Below, piece after piece: positions 19,502-29,040 of a stretch of 64,000 nt of DNA. The stretch comes from DRTC01 sp964521025 (GTDB lineage: Bacteria > Cloacimonadota > Cloacimonadia > Cloacimonadales > TCS61). The notes below the pieces were generated by a model. The model searched no databases. It was not told the DNA's origin and saw nothing but the letters and a program-made list of their open reading frames with translations. Both the position numbers and the translations under genes were made by a program. The stretch spans positions 1 to 64,000 of the forward strand of contig CAZFPK010000009.1 of the NCBI GenBank assembly GCA_964521025.1, in the 5' to 3' direction. Positions within the stretch are counted from its first letter, which is position 1, and every line of letters begins with the position of its first letter.

Positions 19502-20397
19502 TCAAAAGTCCATTACGGTATCCGGGAGGTAAAAGTCGGGCAGTTAAAAAAATATCGAGACTGATACCTCAATTTTCGGAATTTAGAGAGCCTTTTGTGG
19601 GAGGTGGATCGGTTTTTGTATATTTAAAACAAATGTTTCCCGATAAGAGATACTGGATCAACGATTGTTATGAGAACTTAATTCATTTCTGGAATCAATG
19701 CAAAAACAATCCTGATGGCTTAATATCTCAAATTAATTTTTGGAAAAATGAATTTAAAAACGGAAAAGAACTTCGTCGATTTTTACTTGCAAATATAAAT
19801 AAATTCGATTCTCTGAAAAAGGCTGCTGCTTTCTTTGTTTTCAATAGAATTACTTTTTCCGGCACAACAGAAAGTGGTGGATTTTCTAAAGCAGCATTTG
19901 AAAAAAGATTCACGGATTCGAGTATTGAAAGAGTTAGATTATTATCTTCAATTCTGGGTAATACAAAAATATCCAATCTCGATTATCAAGAAGTAATAGA
20001 AAAACCAGGGAAAAGTGTGTTTTTGTTTCTCGATCCGCCTTATTATTCTGCCACAAAATCAGCACTTTATGGAAAAAATGGGAATCTTCATAAAAAGTTT
20101 GATCACGAGCGTTTTGCTGAAGTTATAAAAAACACAGATCATAAATGGTTACTGACTTATGATGATTCAAACTACATTCGAGATTTATTCTCGTTTGCAA
20201 ATATTTTTAAATGGAACCTAACTTACGGGATGCGAAATGTGACAAATAAATCAAATCAAAATGGGAATGAACTTTTTATATCGAATTTCATCACAGAATA
20301 TTCAGATACAGATCAATTAACTTTTTTTGATAGTATTGCTACGGAGCAATCGATATTTTCCCGGAAAAATACTGTATCCAATTTGAATGCTCCTTGA
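19498..20397 (+). CDS. D12-family DNA adenine N6-methyltransferase (Dam/DpnM-like)
   Basis: A 299-residue methylase with the family's N-terminal SAM motif SPLRYPGGKSRA, the segment FREPFVGGGSVFVYL and catalytic DPPYY near residue 179, as in Dam, DpnM and MboA. It methylates adenine N6 and would protect host DNA from the preceding nuclease. Two methylases of different class with one nuclease recall the DpnII/MboI layout, in which GATC is the target; the target here is not shown by the sequence. Confidence 0.88.
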   Translation: MIKSPLRYPGGKSRAVKKISRLIPQFSEFREPFVGGGSVFVYLKQMFPDKRYWINDCYENLIHFWNQCKNNPDGLISQINFWKNEFKNGKELRRFLLANINKFDSLKKAAAFFVFNRITFSGTTESGGFSKAAFEKRFTDSSIERVRLLSSILGNTKISNLDYQEVIEKPGKSVFLFLDPPYYSATKSALYGKNGNLHKKFDHERFAEVIKNTDHKWLLTYDDSNYIRDLFSFANIFKWNLTYGMRNVTNKSNQNGNELFISNFITEYSDTDQLTFFDSIATEQSIFSRKNTVSNLNAP

Positions 20398-20519
20398 AAC
20401 GAAGTTCGAGTTGAAATCAATCTTTCTAAAAAGTCGCAATTCTTAACTCGATGGGACAAAAGTTTCTTTCAAGTCGAGTCTTGCTGAAAAAACCATTTAA
20501 AAGGTTAAGCAGGAAAATA

Positions 20520-21614
20520 ATGAGATATGGACAGTTATTTAGAAGAATAATAATTCTTATCATAATTGGATCATTTATTTTATCAAGTTGCCATTCAAAC
20601 AAAAATGTTGTTGCTAATGGTTCCCATAAAGGATTTTTTGTATATCTTTACCAAGGTAAAAAACAGGGTAACCGGATAAACCTTTTATTGGAAGCAAAAT
20701 CTCACAACCAAAACAAAAATTTTAAATGTGAGGAATACAGTAAATTCAAAATTATTACTCCCGATAATGAAAGGGCAGAATACAATCAAATAAATTTGCA
20801 TAGTTTTAAACTCTCAAGTAATACGATTGAAATTGATAAAGACAAAGAGTTTATATTGATCTTTTTATATAATGAAATTAAGGAAGAATTTAAAGTAGAA
20901 ATTGAAGATAATAAAATATTGGTAAAACCATTACAGAAATCCCGGTTTTTTGATTTTAAATATAAAGAAGTTTATCTAATACCCGAAAATTCTCTCCTGA
21001 TTTCTTTTTTTGATTTTAACTCATCATCAAAAGATCTAATTAATGAAATCCAAGATTTGGGTTTTCGACCGACGAAATTACATAGAGGAAATTATTTCCA
21101 TTTTATTTTAGAAAACAATCATCCTCTTGAGAAATATGCTCACAAACGAAAAAATTCAGATAACAAATTCATTTTTTGCTTTCCAATTAAAAATAATTAT
21201 TCGAGGATCAAACAAATATTTGAGAAACAAAAAAATAATATGCAGAATGAATTTGATTACTATTTCAATTTTAATATCGATTCTAAAATTGAATTGGAAA
21301 ATAGTAATAATGAATTTTTAACTATTAAAATACCTGATATTTCAGAAAATAATGATAGAACAAAAGGTGATAAAAATAATAGTAAAATTAGATTCGAAAT
21401 AAATGAACCACAAACAGTTGAAATTCAAATTTTTAATTCTAAAGGAAATTTGATTTTATTAAATTCGATTACTTTTTCTGTTGGAGGTAAATACGAATAC
21501 ATTTGGAATGGAATAGACCAAAAAGGAAAAATAGTTGAAAAAGGTATCTATTTTTATAATTGTAAGTTTAAAGATGGGAATTTAAGTCCAAAAAAAATGA
21601 TTATATTGAGATGA
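20520..21614 (+). CDS. Lipoprotein with C-terminal FlgD-like domain
   Basis: A 364-residue exported protein. The N-terminus has a membrane-spanning signal with lipobox LSSC (IIILIIIGSFILSSCHSNK). The body is rich in Asn, Lys and Phe and matches no family I recognise. The C-terminus is a FlgD-type Ig domain (VEIQIFNSKGNLILL ... YIWNGIDQKGKIVEKGIYFY) as used for surface or type IX-like sorting; having both a lipobox and such a domain is unusual. I start at ATG 20520 after GCAGGA; upstream in-frame codons run through a repeat. Very AT-rich, like the restriction genes before it. Confidence 0.6.
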   Translation: MRYGQLFRRIIILIIIGSFILSSCHSNKNVVANGSHKGFFVYLYQGKKQGNRINLLLEAKSHNQNKNFKCEEYSKFKIITPDNERAEYNQINLHSFKLSSNTIEIDKDKEFILIFLYNEIKEEFKVEIEDNKILVKPLQKSRFFDFKYKEVYLIPENSLLISFFDFNSSSKDLINEIQDLGFRPTKLHRGNYFHFILENNHPLEKYAHKRKNSDNKFIFCFPIKNNYSRIKQIFEKQKNNMQNEFDYYFNFNIDSKIELENSNNEFLTIKIPDISENNDRTKGDKNNSKIRFEINEPQTVEIQIFNSKGNLILLNSITFSVGGKYEYIWNGIDQKGKIVEKGIYFYNCKFKDGNLSPKKMIILR

Positions 21615-21711
21615 AAAAATCATTGAAAATTCTTTTATTAAATGATATGGAACCAACCATTGCGAAGGTTTCATTCTTCAACCATTCGCAAGGTCTTTCG
21701 TTAAAAATAAT

Positions 21712-23790
21712 ATGAAAAAACACATCCTCCACTACATCGATAACCTGCTGTTCAGTTATTCGACCTTACTGTTCATGCACAACAGGATAGTTGGAGCAAT
21801 CCTGCTGATCACGACTTTTTTCAATAAGAATATTGCGATTTTAGGGATCATCTCGTGGCTTACAACTTTTATTTTCGCTCGTTTTATCGGTATGAAAAAA
21901 GATGATGTTGTGCATACGATTTATACTTATAATTCGCTTCTCGTTGGATTCTCCATCGGATTCTTATTCAAAATCTCATTCTTATCCATTTTCCTGACGA
22001 TCGGAACTTCGATCCTCACAGTTTTGTTGAGTTACACGCTTTATTCACTGTTCTCCTATTATTTACGATTACCGGTTTTGAACATTCCCTTTACGATGGT
22101 CAGCACGATAATTTATCTGGCATCAGTCAAATACAGTGCGCTTTTCGTAGATTCTTTTTACCCTCACGAAAAGTTGAACATTCCAAATCTTCCCGCATCG
22201 ATCCAGGGTTTATTACGAACATTCGGAGTTCTGCTTTTTTCTCCTTATGATATTATCGGGATTCTCGTTCTAATTGCGATTCTCGTTTATTCCCGCATCT
22301 CATTCATTCTCGCAGTTGGTTCATATTTTCTGGGAATTTCGGTGCTTGCTCTTCTAAAAGGAAGTTATGCTCAAGCCTTCGCTGATATTTCTACTTTCAA
22401 TTTTATTTTAGTGGGAATGGCTCTCGGAGGTATTTTCCTCATTCCTTCCAAACGCAGTTATGCTCTGGCTTTGATCGGTGTGATCGTTTCTGTTTTCATT
22501 TTGGATGCAGTCTCGGTTTTCTGGTCTTCTTTCGGAATTCCGGTCTTTACTTTGCCGTTCAATATTGTGGTTTTGCTTTTTGTTTATGTTTTGCTGAATA
22601 TCGGTTATAAGCGGATCAATCTGTTCATCAAAGAATCTCCGGAAGCGTCGCTTGCCGGTTTTCTCAATTTCAGGAAAAGATTCGATTATGTCACGCCGCA
22701 ACCATATCTTCCCTTTTCAGGAACTTGGACAGTTTATCAATCTTTCGATGACATCTGGACGCATAAAGGACATTGGCAATATGCTTACGATTTTGTGATA
22801 ACAGATGATGATGAAAAAACTTTCCGCAGAAAAGGGACAAAACTGGAAGATTATTATTGTTACGGAAAACCGGTTCTTTCCCCGATCAGCGGTACTGTCA
22901 TCGATTCGTATGATTTACTGAAGGATAATCCCATCGGAGGTGTCGATAAGAAAAATAATTGGGGAAATTACATCATCATTCATTCCGAACTCGGATATTA
23001 TGTGGAAATATCTCATCTGCAGACCAAATCGCTGCAGGTCAAGAACGGAGATTTTGTGAAGTTCGGAACGATACTCGCAAATTGCGGTAATTCGGGTTAT
23101 TCACCGCAGCCGCATATTCACCTGCAAGTTCAATATCTTCCCAATCTTGCTTCCAAAACTTATCAATTTTTCTTCAGTTTTTGTAAGAATGAAAAGCAGG
23201 AATTTCTATCAAATCAAGTTCTAAAAAAGAATACGAAAATCGAAAAAATCCAAACTTCAAGGAAACATAAGAAAATTTTCCAGTTCATTTTGGACGAAGT
23301 TTATAAATATAAATTGAGTATAAATGGTTCTGAAATAAAAGACATTGAAATTGTTGTGCGGATGGCGGTCGATGGCTCTTATTATTTCAATATCAATGGA
23401 ACTAACGATAGTTTATTTTTCGGAATAGAGAATGATCTGTTCGTGTTTTACAGTTTTGACGGCAGTCGCAAATCTCTTTTGAAATACCTGTTTATGGCTC
23501 TTCCAAAAATGCCTTTATCAAACGATGTTGGCTTGGTTTGGAAGGAATTTTTACCGGATAATTTATTGTTCCATAATAACGGTTTGCATCTACTCGTTAA
23601 ATCTCTCAATCATAATTTTAGAAGTAGTTTCGGAGAATACAAATTGGAAAACGAATACGAAATTTCCGGTAAAATTTCCTGGCAAAATAAAGATATTTTA
23701 ACCAGAATTATTCTCGACGGTTATAAAGGTTTTAAAGACATAACAGTTAATTTTCCTGATAAAGGAATTGTTTTGAGCAAGTTCAAATGA
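21712..23790 (+). CDS. Urea-transporter-like membrane domain fused to M23 metallopeptidase
   Basis: A 692-residue fusion. Residues about 1-310 are a polytopic domain with the urea-transporter (UT/Yut) repeats: YNSLLVGFSIGFLF in the first half and FNFILVGMALGGIFL in the second. Residues about 345-490 form a LytM/M23 zinc peptidase domain (GHWQYAYDFVI with H and D ligands; GNYIIIHSELGYYVEISHLQ; PHIHLQVQ). A C-terminal beta-rich region of about 200 residues matches nothing I know. Fusions of this kind are known from FCB-group genomes. The peptidase presumably acts in the periplasm. It overlaps the next gene by four bases. Confidence 0.8.
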   Translation: MKKHILHYIDNLLFSYSTLLFMHNRIVGAILLITTFFNKNIAILGIISWLTTFIFARFIGMKKDDVVHTIYTYNSLLVGFSIGFLFKISFLSIFLTIGTSILTVLLSYTLYSLFSYYLRLPVLNIPFTMVSTIIYLASVKYSALFVDSFYPHEKLNIPNLPASIQGLLRTFGVLLFSPYDIIGILVLIAILVYSRISFILAVGSYFLGISVLALLKGSYAQAFADISTFNFILVGMALGGIFLIPSKRSYALALIGVIVSVFILDAVSVFWSSFGIPVFTLPFNIVVLLFVYVLLNIGYKRINLFIKESPEASLAGFLNFRKRFDYVTPQPYLPFSGTWTVYQSFDDIWTHKGHWQYAYDFVITDDDEKTFRRKGTKLEDYYCYGKPVLSPISGTVIDSYDLLKDNPIGGVDKKNNWGNYIIIHSELGYYVEISHLQTKSLQVKNGDFVKFGTILANCGNSGYSPQPHIHLQVQYLPNLASKTYQFFFSFCKNEKQEFLSNQVLKKNTKIEKIQTSRKHKKIFQFILDEVYKYKLSINGSEIKDIEIVVRMAVDGSYYFNINGTNDSLFFGIENDLFVFYSFDGSRKSLLKYLFMALPKMPLSNDVGLVWKEFLPDNLLFHNNGLHLLVKSLNHNFRSSFGEYKLENEYEISGKISWQNKDILTRIILDGYKGFKDITVNFPDKGIVLSKFK

Positions 23791-24860
23791 AAAAAGCAGT
23801 TTTGCATATCCTGGTTTTGATTTTCCTGAATTCCCACGCAAAAATAACTTTCCTAACAGATATAGTGTATTTTGAATATTCGGGAAACGAAAATTTCAAA
23901 TCCGGAACTTATGAAAGTATAACCTTTAATAATGGAAAAGGAGCGAATAAACTTTCGTTCTTTATCAGTGAGCAGATAACGAACGGGAAAAAGGAACTTT
24001 CCAAAATATATGATCTGAATTTTCATGAAACCTGGATCGATTCCGTTTATTATTCCGATCCCGATACGATCTTCGTCAATCCTTTTTATGATTCTACTTA
24101 TGCTTTACAGGACACGGCGAAATTTGATATGCGGGATGTTTTCCAGGATGAAATTTTCCTTTCTTTCGAACATCGATTTTCCGATAAATACGCAGCAAAT
24201 CTTGAATTCAAATACACACATTTTGAGAACAGCAGTTTCAAATCCGCTTTTATGATCGGGAAAAGCCACAAATTTTCCTATAGGAATTTTTCTTTCGATT
24301 CCAATCTTTCCTTTTCCGGGATCGATTATACAGTTACGGAGGAAATCGAAAAAATCATCATCGATACTTTGCACTATACAACTCTCGATGACACGACTTA
24401 CTCTTTTGAACCGGACAGCATCGTTACGACTGTGATCGAGGAATATAATGTTTTCGAGGAAGTAACATCTGATCGAAATTTGAATACTATCCAATTCTCG
24501 CAAAATTTTTCCTGTCTTTACAAAAATTTGTTTTTAGAAAGCGGGATCGACATTTACAAAATTTTGAATGCAAATGAGATCGACGATAAATTAAATTTTT
24601 TCTGTCATCTCGATGTATCCTTTTATTTAGATTATTTCGGTTTTTTCGGAGGTTTTTCCAAAGGAGAGAAATATCTTCTCCAAACTCATGATAATAAGTT
24701 TTTGAATGTTAATAAAGGTTTTGATTTTAGTTATGCTCTCGGGATGATCGTTTATCCATTTCTGCGGAATTGGAGTATTTCCTACCAATATAAAAAGAAT
24801 TATTGTGACAGTTTTCAGGTCGATTCTCACCTTTTGAATTTTTATTTTAAATTAAAATAG
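23787..24860 (+). CDS. Hypothetical outer-membrane beta-barrel-like protein
   Basis: A 357-residue protein with a signal peptide (MKKAVLHILVLIFLNSHA) and alternating hydrophobic/polar strands with many Phe and Tyr (FSYRNFSFDSNLSFSGIDY; LFLESGIDIYKI; FYLDYFGFFGGFSKGEKY), ending in a strand with a terminal aromatic (HLLNFYFKLK). This is the pattern of a beta-barrel porin-like protein. No family is recognised. It overlaps the transporter/peptidase gene by four bases, so the two are cotranslated and probably act together in the envelope. Confidence 0.6.
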   Translation: MKKAVLHILVLIFLNSHAKITFLTDIVYFEYSGNENFKSGTYESITFNNGKGANKLSFFISEQITNGKKELSKIYDLNFHETWIDSVYYSDPDTIFVNPFYDSTYALQDTAKFDMRDVFQDEIFLSFEHRFSDKYAANLEFKYTHFENSSFKSAFMIGKSHKFSYRNFSFDSNLSFSGIDYTVTEEIEKIIIDTLHYTTLDDTTYSFEPDSIVTTVIEEYNVFEEVTSDRNLNTIQFSQNFSCLYKNLFLESGIDIYKILNANEIDDKLNFFCHLDVSFYLDYFGFFGGFSKGEKYLLQTHDNKFLNVNKGFDFSYALGMIVYPFLRNWSISYQYKKNYCDSFQVDSHLLNFYFKLK

Positions 24861-24915
24861 ATTGCAGATTTTTATAGGAAAATTTGTCTGGTTTTAAAAA
24901 GTAAGGAGTTTTAAA

Positions 24916-25536
24916 ATGTTCAAAAAAATAATAATTGTAGTTACCTTTTTACTGTCGCTTAAAATCGTTGCCGAAGATATGTTGTTCACCGATATTCAAA
25001 CCTGTTACTATAAATCCTATAAATACGAATCATCGGAGAAATACAGCAAAGCCATCGAAGCATTAGCGGATGTATTTGCGAATTTTCCGAATACTTACAC
25101 CGTGAATTATAGACTCGGTTGGCTTTATTATCTGGATGGAAAATTTGCTAATGCGGTCGAGCACCTGAAATCGGCTCTTCTTATCTATCCGTCTTCCCTC
25201 GAGGTTTTAAATACGATCAACCTGATTTATGCGGCGCGCGAAGATTGGGAAAAAGTCGAGGAACAATCCGCTCAAATTTTGCAGATCGATTATTACAACG
25301 AATATGCTAATTACTGGTATTCCTATTCTTTGAAAATGCTGGAGAAATATGAACTGGCAATTAAAATCAACAGGAAAATGCTGACAGTTTTTCCAACTTC
25401 CGTGACTTTCCTGCAGGAATTAGCGGTGAATCTATTTTTAAATGATGAGAAAGAGGAAAGCAAACAGATTTTTGAAACTTTGATTATCCTGGATCCGACG
25501 AATACAACTGCTACTTCTTACCTGGAAAATTTTTAG
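24916..25536 (+). CDS. Exported TPR-repeat protein
   Basis: A 206-residue protein with a signal peptide (FKKIIIVVTFLLSLKIVA) and about four tetratricopeptide repeats, e.g. YSKAIEALADVFANFPNTYTVNYRLGWLYYLDGKFANAVEHL and YWYSYSLKMLEKYELAIKINRKML. TPRs mediate protein-protein contacts; no enzymatic domain is present. Good AAGGAG ribosome-binding site. It is near the barrel-like protein and may be a periplasmic partner of it. Confidence 0.75.
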   Translation: MFKKIIIVVTFLLSLKIVAEDMLFTDIQTCYYKSYKYESSEKYSKAIEALADVFANFPNTYTVNYRLGWLYYLDGKFANAVEHLKSALLIYPSSLEVLNTINLIYAAREDWEKVEEQSAQILQIDYYNEYANYWYSYSLKMLEKYELAIKINRKMLTVFPTSVTFLQELAVNLFLNDEKEESKQIFETLIILDPTNTTATSYLENF

Positions 25537-25760
25537 GAAAACCTCGAAAATAGTTTCCCACAGAGGAACTCTTTCGCTTAACTTTTTCAACGGTGTGTAG
25601 TTGTAGAGTAAAATTGAGCTGCCCGATAAACCGTGGAAAAGGTTCGGTAGGAAGAGAAGTCTTATAAACCTTTTCAAGGTTAAATTTTCCCGAAAAACAA
25701 TTTGACACAAAATAACCTTAACTTTTTTTGTCCCAAAAAATTATCAGGACGGAGGAAAAA

Positions 25761-26045
25761 ATGCCTACTCATAAATCTTGTGAAAAAAGATTGAGACAGG
25801 AAAAGAAAAGAGCTGCTCGAAACAACTATGTTAAAGCTACGATCAAAACTCTGGATAAAAAAATGAGAAGCAGCATTCCAATCGAAGAAAAAGAAAAACT
25901 TCTATCCGAAGTTTATTCCAAACTCGATAAAGCAGCCAAAAGACGGGTAATTCATAAAAGAACAGCATCCCGCAGGAAAGCCCGTTTAGCTGCATATTTT
26001 AATAAAGTGAAAGCGGAAACACCAAAAACTGCAAAAGCTGCTTAA
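25761..26045 (+). CDS. rpsT: 30S ribosomal protein S20
   Basis: A 94-residue Lys/Arg/Ala-rich protein matching S20: MPTHKSCEKRLRQEKKRAARN at the start and HKRTASRRKARLAAYFNKV near the end. It binds 16S rRNA in the small subunit body. GGAGG precedes ATG 25761. A strong intrinsic terminator follows the gene, so it is probably its own transcription unit. Confidence 0.95.
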   Translation: MPTHKSCEKRLRQEKKRAARNNYVKATIKTLDKKMRSSIPIEEKEKLLSEVYSKLDKAAKRRVIHKRTASRRKARLAAYFNKVKAETPKTAKAA

Positions 26046-26059
26046 ATGAGAATTTTTTA

Positions 26060-26097
26060 GACAGAATCCAGGCAAACCGGGTTCTGTCTTTTTTTTT
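26060..26097 (+). terminator. Intrinsic terminator of rpsT
   Basis: GACAGAATCC(A)GG pairs with CCGGGTTCTGTC across a CAAA loop (stem 26060-26088) and is followed directly by nine T residues. It starts 15 bases after the S20 stop codon. Confidence 0.92.
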
Positions 26098-26280
26098 AAC
26101 TTAACAAATTTCTAAAATTTGTGAAGTTTAGAACATAATTATATGAATTGATTGATTCAAAACCTTCAAGGTTTGTAGAAAGATCGAAATTCCGATACTA
26201 TGAAATAGAACCAGCGATTATCAAACTTCTCAAGTTACTAAAACTTGTTAAGTTTATCATGTAATAAAAAAACAGGATAA

Positions 26281-27336
26281 ATGGAAACAAATTATTTCAT
26301 CTATATATTAGCAGCAATCGTTTTCATAATGATTGCTCTTTTAATAATCTTATATATTAGGAAAAAATCAGCAAAAGATAAAATCAGCGAAAAGTCGATA
26401 AAAGATATTTCAAAACCGGAACCGGAAAACCTGCGGTCAAAATTGGCAAAAACAAAAAGCAGCTTTATCGGTAAGATCGCAGAAGTGATCAAACTGCGCG
26501 GGAAAGTTGATGAAGGATTGATGGATGAGTTGGAAGAAATCCTCATTCAGGCTGATATCGGAGTCGATACGAGTCTTTATATAATCGATAAATTGCGGGA
26601 AGAAATCCATTTAAATAAACTTACACAACAGGATGAAGTCCGGACTCACCTGGAAAATATCATTAAAGAAATGCTGCTCGATGAATATTCCCATGCTTCC
26701 GATCACCTGGAAATTTCGGACAAAAAACCTTTTGTGATCCTTTTTGCCGGAGTGAACGGAGTAGGGAAAACAACGACTATCGGGAAACTGGCAAAAAGAT
26801 TTAAAGATCAGGGAAAGTCGGTGCTGTTGGTTGCCGGAGATACATTTCGAGCTGCAGCAATCGAGCAGTTGACGATCTGGGCGGAACGGGCAAATTCTGA
26901 AATCGTGAAACAGAAGCAAGGTTCGGATGCTTCTGCGGTTATTTATGATGGAGTTTCAAAAGCGGTGAATCAGAATTTTGATATAATTTTGATCGATACT
27001 GCCGGTCGTCAACACACAAAAGTGAATTTGATGAACGAACTTTCCAAGATAGTCAGAACCATCAAAAAAATCATTCCCGATGCTCCGCATGAAACACTTC
27101 TCGTTGTCGATGCAACTACCGGGCAGAATGCGATTTCGCAAGTGGAATTATTTAATAAAGCGATCAATCTTTCCGGATTGATTTTGACTAAACTGGATGG
27201 AACTGCCAAAGGTGGAATCGTGATCGGGATCAAGCATCGATTGAAAATCCCGGTAAAACTGATCGGAGTAGGTGAGAAGCAGGAAGACTTGCGAGATTTT
27301 AAAGTGAATGAATTTGTAGAAGCAGTATTTGAGTAA
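26281..27336 (+). CDS. ftsY: Signal recognition particle receptor FtsY
   Basis: A 351-residue GTPase that docks SRP-ribosome complexes at the membrane. It has an unusual N-terminal transmembrane helix (about residues 6-28, FIYILAAIVFIMIALLIILYI) in place of the long acidic A domain, then the N domain and a G domain with G1 GVNGVGKTTTIGK, DTFRAAAIEQL, G3 DTAGRQHT and G4 TKLDGTAKGG. All SRP-GTPase signature elements are intact. Confidence 0.95.
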   Translation: METNYFIYILAAIVFIMIALLIILYIRKKSAKDKISEKSIKDISKPEPENLRSKLAKTKSSFIGKIAEVIKLRGKVDEGLMDELEEILIQADIGVDTSLYIIDKLREEIHLNKLTQQDEVRTHLENIIKEMLLDEYSHASDHLEISDKKPFVILFAGVNGVGKTTTIGKLAKRFKDQGKSVLLVAGDTFRAAAIEQLTIWAERANSEIVKQKQGSDASAVIYDGVSKAVNQNFDIILIDTAGRQHTKVNLMNELSKIVRTIKKIIPDAPHETLLVVDATTGQNAISQVELFNKAINLSGLILTKLDGTAKGGIVIGIKHRLKIPVKLIGVGEKQEDLRDFKVNEFVEAVFE

Positions 27337-27402
27337 ATTTCGAGTTGTAATCCGATATTGAGTGACGACGATTTGAAATTCCAAATCCAATTTAGAAAAA
27401 AA

Positions 27403-28473
27403 ATGCAAAAAAACTTTCTCATCATCTTTTTCATAATATCTACATCATTTTTATTTCCAAAAACATTTGAACAAGTTTATACATACAAAGCGATTATAGC
27501 AGACAGCAGGTTATCTGCGAGAACGATTGTCTTTCATTATGCTATGAAATTATTGCTGGAAGAGATCGCTTCCAATCTCGAAGTGCAGATCGACACAAAA
27601 AAATATTTTTCAAAGAAAGTAAAGGCATTTACTTCCGATTTCATTGATTCCATAAAAATAATCGAGGAAGATTGGAATGGAGAATCTTATTATTTAAAAG
27701 TTCAAACCGAACTGGAGATCTTTGATCTGAAAAATGAATTGTATAATTTATCAAAAAAAACTCTGGAGCAATTGGAGGAAATTCAAAATAAGAAAGAAAA
27801 ATGTTTTCAGGAAATCGAAAAGATCCGGGAAAAATTCGATCATCCGAAATCGGAAGAAGAAATATTAGAATTAAACGAGATTTATAAAGAAACACTTTTC
27901 CGGAATATTTATGAATTGATTCCGTATCTGAAGGTAAACGGTGAAGCTGAGATCAGGATCGAACATAACGACAGTTCAAGGTTTTATCGCAAAAAAGCCT
28001 TTATTATAGCCTTTGGTGATGCTCTGCTCGAGCTGATGCGAAAAATCGGGATCCCGGTCTATGAAAGCGGAATTTATAATTTTATCTCAGAAGAAGATAT
28101 CGAAAGAAATTCCAAATTATACCAAAATGTTAACACGAAATATTTCGGAAAGATCAAAGATTTTGAGATCAGTTCGCATCTCGTCAGTGAAACTATCGAG
28201 GATAATTCGAATAATTCCATCACAGAAATTTCAGATGTTTTCATCCAAATGGAATATAGAAAACAAGTTTATATAATTCGCTTATCGGAAAATAATAGCG
28301 ATGAATTATTATTCCCGCTTCTATTTATCGATTTTCCGGCGATAGAGAGAATCGTTAATGCCAAAGATGAATCCTGCAAAGTTGGTATTGGTGGATTAAA
28401 TATCGAAAAAATCTCATTTAAAACAGAACATAATAACTTAAAATGTTCTCTTTCGATTTCTTTAAAAAATTAG
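27403..28473 (+). CDS. Exported protein of unknown function with coiled coil
   Basis: A 356-residue protein with a signal peptide (NFLIIFFIISTSFLF), an N-terminal part with the pattern AIIADSRLSARTIVFHYAMKLLLEEIASNL, a charged coiled-coil segment (about residues 120-160, LEQLEEIQNKKEKCFQEIEKIREK) and a beta-rich C-terminus. I do not recognise a family. The first region vaguely recalls LPP20/FlgP-like exported proteins, but this is weak. The start at ATG 27403 places the signal peptide at the N-terminus; upstream in-frame codons are repeat-like. Confidence 0.55.
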   Translation: MQKNFLIIFFIISTSFLFPKTFEQVYTYKAIIADSRLSARTIVFHYAMKLLLEEIASNLEVQIDTKKYFSKKVKAFTSDFIDSIKIIEEDWNGESYYLKVQTELEIFDLKNELYNLSKKTLEQLEEIQNKKEKCFQEIEKIREKFDHPKSEEEILELNEIYKETLFRNIYELIPYLKVNGEAEIRIEHNDSSRFYRKKAFIIAFGDALLELMRKIGIPVYESGIYNFISEEDIERNSKLYQNVNTKYFGKIKDFEISSHLVSETIEDNSNNSITEISDVFIQMEYRKQVYIIRLSENNSDELLFPLLFIDFPAIERIVNAKDESCKVGIGGLNIEKISFKTEHNNLKCSLSISLKN

Positions 28474-28601
28474 CTTTATATACCTTTGAATCTTTTCAGT
28501 TAAATGTATGAGATATATGAACTATTTGAAGGATAAAAATAGATTACAATATGATAAATTAAACAGTATCAAAAATATCAGAAAGCCGATAATATTTTGC
28601 T

Positions 28602-28626
28602 TGACACGAAAGTGTCTCTTTTTTTT
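28602..28626 (+). terminator. GACAC-GAAA-GTGTC hairpin with T-tract ahead of the DsrE gene
   Basis: A perfect five-pair stem closed by a GAAA tetraloop, followed by TC and eight T residues, about 30 bases before the DsrE start. It could end transcription from the upstream hypothetical gene, or act as a leader attenuator for the dsrE-tusA unit. The TTGACA inside it also resembles a -35 box, but no convincing -10 is seen at the right spacing. Confidence 0.5.
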
Positions 28627-28655
28627 GAAGATGTCCAAAATTAAGGAGGAATTTC

Positions 28656-29015
28656 ATGGGAAAAGTATCGATCACAATTAACGGTGCTGATGTAAAAAAC
28701 ATCTATCCGGCAGTTACGATCGGAGTATCGGCAGCAGCCAGCGGAGATGAAGTTATATTATTCGTTCTCCCCAGTGCGCTTCCGGCATTCGTCAAAGGTA
28801 AATATGAAGAATTGAACGAGAAAGGAAAAAACCTTCCGGACCTTGTTGAAATGATGGAAGGACTTTCAATGCTTGGAGCGAAGATCCTGATCTGCGAACT
28901 GGGATTCGATGTTCACGGACTCAAAGAAGAAGACCTTGTGGAAGGTATCCAGGTAGTTGGTGCAACCACTTTCGTAGCCGAAGCACAAGGCTCTGATCTA
29001 ACATTTTCATTCTAA
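28656..29015 (+). CDS. DsrE-family sulfur-carrier protein
   Basis: A 119-residue DsrE/F-like protein. The family's central pattern is present: AVTIGVSAAASGDEVILFVLPSAL, then ILICELGFDVHGLKEEDL with a conserved Cys at residue 80, the position that carries persulfide in DsrE-type proteins. It has a strong AAGGAGG site and is followed 25 bases later by a TusA gene, the classic partner in sulfane-sulfur relay. Cytoplasmic. With the nearby Hdr genes it resembles the DsrE-TusA-Hdr sets known from sulfur metabolism, although the Hdr proteins here are of a different arrangement from the sHdr type. Confidence 0.82.
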   Translation: MGKVSITINGADVKNIYPAVTIGVSAAASGDEVILFVLPSALPAFVKGKYEELNEKGKNLPDLVEMMEGLSMLGAKILICELGFDVHGLKEEDLVEGIQVVGATTFVAEAQGSDLTFSF

Positions 29016-29040
29016 ATAAGAAAAAAAAGCAGGAGGAAAA

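Noticed and set aside
28601..28640. TTGACA as a sigma-70 -35 box for dsrE
   Set aside because: It overlaps a GACAC-GAAA-GTGTC hairpin with T-tract and no matching -10 is found at the usual spacing, so a terminator or attenuator is the better reading.
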